From the NCBI RefSeq assembly GCF_001590785.1, contig NZ_LTAO01000012.1:1-64000 (forward strand): a stretch of 64,000 bases of DNA, given 5' to 3'. Shown here one piece after another: positions 61,307-64,000 of the stretch; positions within the stretch are counted from its first letter, which is position 1; each line of letters starts with the position of its first letter. This stretch comes from Alkalihalobacillus trypoxylicola (GTDB taxonomy: Bacteria; Bacillota; Bacilli; Bacillales; Bacillaceae_D). The notes under the pieces are model-generated. The model ran no database searches. It was not told the origin of the DNA and worked only from the letters and a program-made list of their open reading frames with translations. The position numbers and the translations under genes were made by a program.

Positions 61307-61991
61307 AGTCATTAGCAGGCTCTTCTTTTTTACTGTTTAATTTAGCTTTTAGAGCCTCAAGCTCTGAGTCTACACTAGAGGTAGAGGTTAATGCTGCTAG
61401 TTCATCGTCTAATGAACGATTTACATTGCGAAGCTCTTCTGAACTAGCTGCTTCTGCTTCACTTTGCATAACCTTTTGTTCCATTCTGTCAAACCCAGCT
61501 TTTGAACCACCAACACCAGATAGTGAGCGATTAACTTTGGTTCTAGCTTTCGCGCTTTCTGAACGTGCTTTAAGAGAATCTTTTTTCATACGCATTTCTC
61601 TTAACTCTTCATTCATTTCACGTAACTTATCTTTAAGCTCTTCTGAAAGCTTATGAGCTTCTCCCCAAGATGCTTTTAAAGATTCTGCATGGTCATTGTG
61701 TTTATTTTTATCTTCTAATGCTTTTCTTGCAAGGTTCTCATCGCCAGCTTCAAGAGCTGCCATTGCTTGTTCCTCACGCTTGCTTACTAATGCAGCTGCT
61801 TCTTCGTATTGTTTGTTTAACAGCTTTTCATTGGCTATTTGCTTAGCTACAGCTGCTTCTACCTCTGCAATATCATTCTCCATATCAAGAATAAATTGAT
61901 CTACCATTTTTACAGGGTCTTCAGCTTTGCTTAACAAAGAGTTGAGTTCAGACGAAACAATAGTACGTACTCGATTAAAAAAACGAAACAT
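61305..61991 (-). CDS. pspA: PspA/IM30 family phage-shock protein
   Basis: I start at ATG 61991, six bases after GGAGGG; ATG 61997 abuts that site. The 228-residue protein opens MFRFFNRVRTIVSSELNSLL, the amphipathic helix that binds membranes. AEDPVKMVDQFILDMENDIAEVEAAVAKQIANEK and long coiled-coil helices follow, typical of PspA/LiaH/IM30. These proteins form ESCRT-III-like assemblies that support damaged membranes. The tail TSSVDSELEALKAKLNSKKEEPAND is normal for Bacillus PspA. It converges on the TPM-like gene across a shared terminator. No recognisable sigma-W promoter was found upstream. Confidence 0.95.
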   Translation of the reverse strand: MFRFFNRVRTIVSSELNSLLSKAEDPVKMVDQFILDMENDIAEVEAAVAKQIANEKLLNKQYEEAAALVSKREEQAMAALEAGDENLARKALEDKNKHNDHAESLKASWGEAHKLSEELKDKLREMNEELREMRMKKDSLKARSESAKARTKVNRSLSGVGGSKAGFDRMEQKVMQSEAEAASSEELRNVNRSLDDELAALTSTSSVDSELEALKAKLNSKKEEPAND

Positions 61992-62184
61992 GTGCATCCC
62001 TCCAAATAATAATCAAACGATCACTTTTCCCTATTACAATGGGAATATACAGTGTTGTATGATACATGATATAGTTTCTATATTCCTTATTTTAACACAA
62101 TGAAGGAAGTATAGGTTATTCTTATTATTACTTACGTTAGAAGTTTATAAAAGGTTTCATTATTTTTTTATCTAAATCAATTTC

Positions 62185-63040
62185 ATCATTCATCTATTTT
62201 GGTTTTTGATTTTCACTTTAGGTAGATGCTTTCCCAAGGGCTTGTCTTCAGCTAACTCTGACTACGCTGGGCTTCGTCAGAGTGGATCTTCAAACGGCGC
62301 TCATCCTTTGGGAGTCACTACCTACCGTTTCAATCAACGAGAAATTTGCAAACATTCGTCTTTTAATGAAAACCGAACAATTTGGTTTTTGATTTTCACT
62401 TTAGGTAGATGCTTTCCCAAGGGCTTGTCTTCAGCTAACTCTGACTATGCAAAGCGTCGTCAGAGTGGATCTTCAAACGGCGCTCATCCTTTGGGAGTCA
62501 CTACCTACCGTTACAATCTGCGAGTGAATTCGCAAGCATTCGTCTTTTAATGAAAATCGAGCGGTTAGGTTTTTGATTTTCACTTTAGGTAGATGCTTTC
62601 CCAAGGGCTTGTCTTCAGCTAACTCTGACTACGCAGAGCTTCGTCAGAGTGGCTCTTCAAACGGCGCTCATCCTTTGGGAGTCACTACCTACCGTTACAA
62701 TCTGCGAGTGAATTCGCAAGCATTCGTCTTTTAATGAAAATCGAGCGGACCTACCGTTACAATCTGCGAGTGAATTCGCAAGCATTCGTCTTTTAATGAA
62801 AATCGAGCGGTTAGGTTTTTGATTTTCACTTTAGGTAGATGCTTTCCCAGGGGCTTGTCTTCAGCTAACTCTGACTACGCAGAGCTTCGTCAGAGTGGAT
62901 CTTCAAACGGCGCTGATCCTTTGGGAGTCACTACCTATCGTTACAATCTGCGAGTGAATTCTCGAGCATTCAATGTATTTTCATAATAATTATCGGTTTT
63001 ATTCACTTATAGAGCAATGATGAAATTCACTCATCTAATA
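62185..63040 (+). repeat. Tandem array of R1 repeats (period about 184 bp)
   Basis: The core GGTAGATGCTTTCCC occurs at 62221, 62404, 62588 and 62834, giving steps of 183, 184 and 246 bases. The last step includes an extra 62-base partial unit (62749-62810), an exact copy of the preceding unit's end. Inside each core ACTCTGAC pairs with GTCAGAGT, and the outer GGTAG...TTTCCCAAGGG pairs imperfectly with CCTTTGGGAGT...CTACC. The array ends with the long-form right flank, 24 bases before the response regulator ATG. Open frames within it, such as one reading FTLGRCFPKGLSSANSDYA, come from the repeat. Confidence 0.9.
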
Positions 63041-63063
63041 AAAAAGTATGAAGAGGTGTTTGT

Positions 63064-63765
63064 ATGCATCGAATTTTAATTATAGAAGATGAAAAAAAAA
63101 TATCACGCCTGCTTCAATTAGAATTAGAGCATGAAGGATATCAAACAACCATGGCTAGTGATGGTTTAACAGGCTTAGAGCTTATTCAGAATGAAGAATG
63201 GGATTTAGTCATTTTAGACGTGATGCTGCCAGGGCTTAATGGAATTGAAGTACTGAGGAGAGTTCGAGTAAATAACCAGTCACTACCTATCATTATGCTT
63301 ACAGCACGAGATAATGTCATTGATAAAGTAACGGGTTTAGATTATGGAGCAAATGATTATTTGACTAAACCATTTGAGATAGAAGAACTCCTAGCTAGAA
63401 TAAGGGTTTGTTTAAGAACTCAAACTTTAATCGAAAAACCAATAAATCAAAACGAAAATAGTCATTATCAATTAAGTGATTTAGTGTTAAATGTTCCTAA
63501 TCGGACCGTTTCAAGAGAAAACCAAGAAATTTCATTAACTCGTCGGGAGTATGACTTACTCCATTATTTATTACAACATGAGGAACAGGTAATGACTCGA
63601 GAGCAAATCATCGAACATGTTTGGGGCTTCGATTATTATGGAGATACAAATGTAGTGGATGTGTATATTCGTTATTTAAGAAATAAAATAGATAAGCCTT
63701 TTCATTCACCATTGATTCATACGATTAGAGGGGTAGGTTATGTCATAAAGGAGATTAAGAAATGA
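63064..63765 (+). CDS. OmpR-family response regulator (YkoG/ArlR-like)
   Basis: This 233-residue protein has a receiver domain (acidic pair E8-D9, phosphoacceptor D52 in LVILDVMLPG, T80, K102 in TKPF) and a winged-helix output domain (about 135-230; ISLTRREYDLLHYLLQHEEQVMTREQIIEHVWG, VVDVYIRYLRNKID). The sequence is closest, from memory, to YkoG/ArlR regulators. ATG after GAAGAGGTG. The sensor kinase gene overlaps by four bases. An R1 array ends just upstream, so any promoter must lie in or before the repeats. Confidence 0.93.
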   Translation: MHRILIIEDEKKISRLLQLELEHEGYQTTMASDGLTGLELIQNEEWDLVILDVMLPGLNGIEVLRRVRVNNQSLPIIMLTARDNVIDKVTGLDYGANDYLTKPFEIEELLARIRVCLRTQTLIEKPINQNENSHYQLSDLVLNVPNRTVSRENQEISLTRREYDLLHYLLQHEEQVMTREQIIEHVWGFDYYGDTNVVDVYIRYLRNKIDKPFHSPLIHTIRGVGYVIKEIKK

Positions 63766-64000
63766 ATTTATCGAGAAAACTAACATGGTTTTCGACGGGG
63801 TTATTACTTCTTCTATTAATCGTTGTGAATATTGGCATTTATTTTATGTTTTCTTATAATTCACAGCAAGCAGAATTAGAAAGAGGACTAAATCAGGCCC
63901 ATATTATCTCTAAACAAATTTCAGAGCAGGCTACAGTAGAAGAGGCTACACAACTATTTGAGCTGTCAGTTGTCCACGATGGAGTTATTCGGTTAATTGC
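63762..64000 (+). CDS. Sensor histidine kinase, N-terminal part (cut by window end)
   Basis: The ATG overlaps the response regulator stop (ATGA). The visible 79 residues are MNLSRKLTWFSTGLLLLLLI, completing a first membrane segment to about residue 30, then an extracytoplasmic region (YNSQQAELERGLNQAHIISK...) as in YkoH/ArlS-type kinases. The second membrane segment, HAMP, histidine and ATPase domains lie beyond the window. Confidence 0.88.
   Translation, partial: MNLSRKLTWFSTGLLLLLLIVVNIGIYFMFSYNSQQAELERGLNQAHIISKQISEQATVEEATQLFELSVVHDGVIRLI

Noticed and set aside
60887-61315. 142-codon frame overlapping the end of the second TPM-like gene
   Set aside because: It lies in a different frame of the low-complexity tail and is Gln/Leu-rich because of the Ser/Lys-coding repeat. 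A shadow frame.
61998-62110. Possible sigma-W promoter upstream of pspA
   Set aside because: A GAAAC is present on the minus strand but no CGTA-type -10 lies at 16-17 bases, so the assignment is not supported.
62206-62550. Open frame of 114 codons in the R1 array (and similar frames in other R1 copies)
   Set aside because: The frame is made of repeat units, has no ribosome binding site, and the same peptide appears wherever R1 occurs. It is a by-product of the repeat.
62185-63040. R1 array considered as a CRISPR array
   Set aside because: Units are about 184 bp with near-identical sequence throughout; there are no short repeats with unique spacers and no cas genes.

Overview
The window is low-GC DNA of a spore-forming, motile member of the Bacillaceae (Firmicutes). 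The evidence is the AT-rich codon use, strong AGGAGG-type ribosome binding sites, frequent TTG and GTG starts, and Bacillus-type genes. These include spoVR, pgcA, a YhcX-type GNAT-nitrilase fusion, a BstA/YfiT bacillithiol transferase, an MtnE-type aminotransferase, a LexA/DinR box and a PspA. No tRNA, rRNA, CRISPR array, transposase or prophage core is visible. The species cannot be named from sequence alone.

Left part (about 1-30 kb) is accessory in character. It holds short regulator-plus-effector pairs (XRE with a membrane protein, PadR with DUF2812, PadR with an HEXXH membrane protein, TetR with an SDR), many small membrane proteins, and paralogous single-TM proteins, two of them in a 386-bp tandem duplication. 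It also holds single enzymes (RidA-like, VOC, aminoglycoside-phosphotransferase fold, maltose acetyltransferase, BAAT-type thioesterase, Stf0 sulfotransferase, YjjG-like HAD) and gene fossils, including the C-terminus of an MrpB antiporter subunit. A small WYL-like gene at 26 kb has a LexA box between its -35 and -10.

Middle part (30-51 kb) is metabolic. A four-gene run encodes a nitroreductase, an MtnE-like aminotransferase, an FAH-fold hydrolase and a glycerophosphodiester phosphodiesterase. It is followed by glycogen phosphorylase, an orphan CheX, the YhcX fusion, a ROK repressor, a divergent GlpD, phosphoglucomutase PgcA and the Leloir operon galK-galE-galT. GlgP, GalT and PgcA all meet at glucose-1-phosphate, so stored glycogen and incoming galactose would both be channelled to glucose-6-phosphate. 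SpoVR follows.

Right part (51-64 kb) is about the envelope: an asymmetric heterodimeric ABC exporter, two large paralogous proteins (signal peptide, TPM-like domain, TM, long coiled coil, basic RG/S-rich tail) converging on a PspA gene through a shared terminator, and an OmpR-type two-component system cut by the window end.

Interspersed elements fill many gaps. R1 (about 160-240 bp) occurs singly and as a 184-bp-period tandem array just upstream of the response regulator. R2 (about 170-320 bp) usually contains a terminator hairpin whose arms change sequence while staying paired. R3 is a terminator plus tail, seen twice. The most promising novelties are the twin TPM/coiled-coil/RG-tail proteins beside PspA, the SOS-controlled micro-genes, and the structured repeats.
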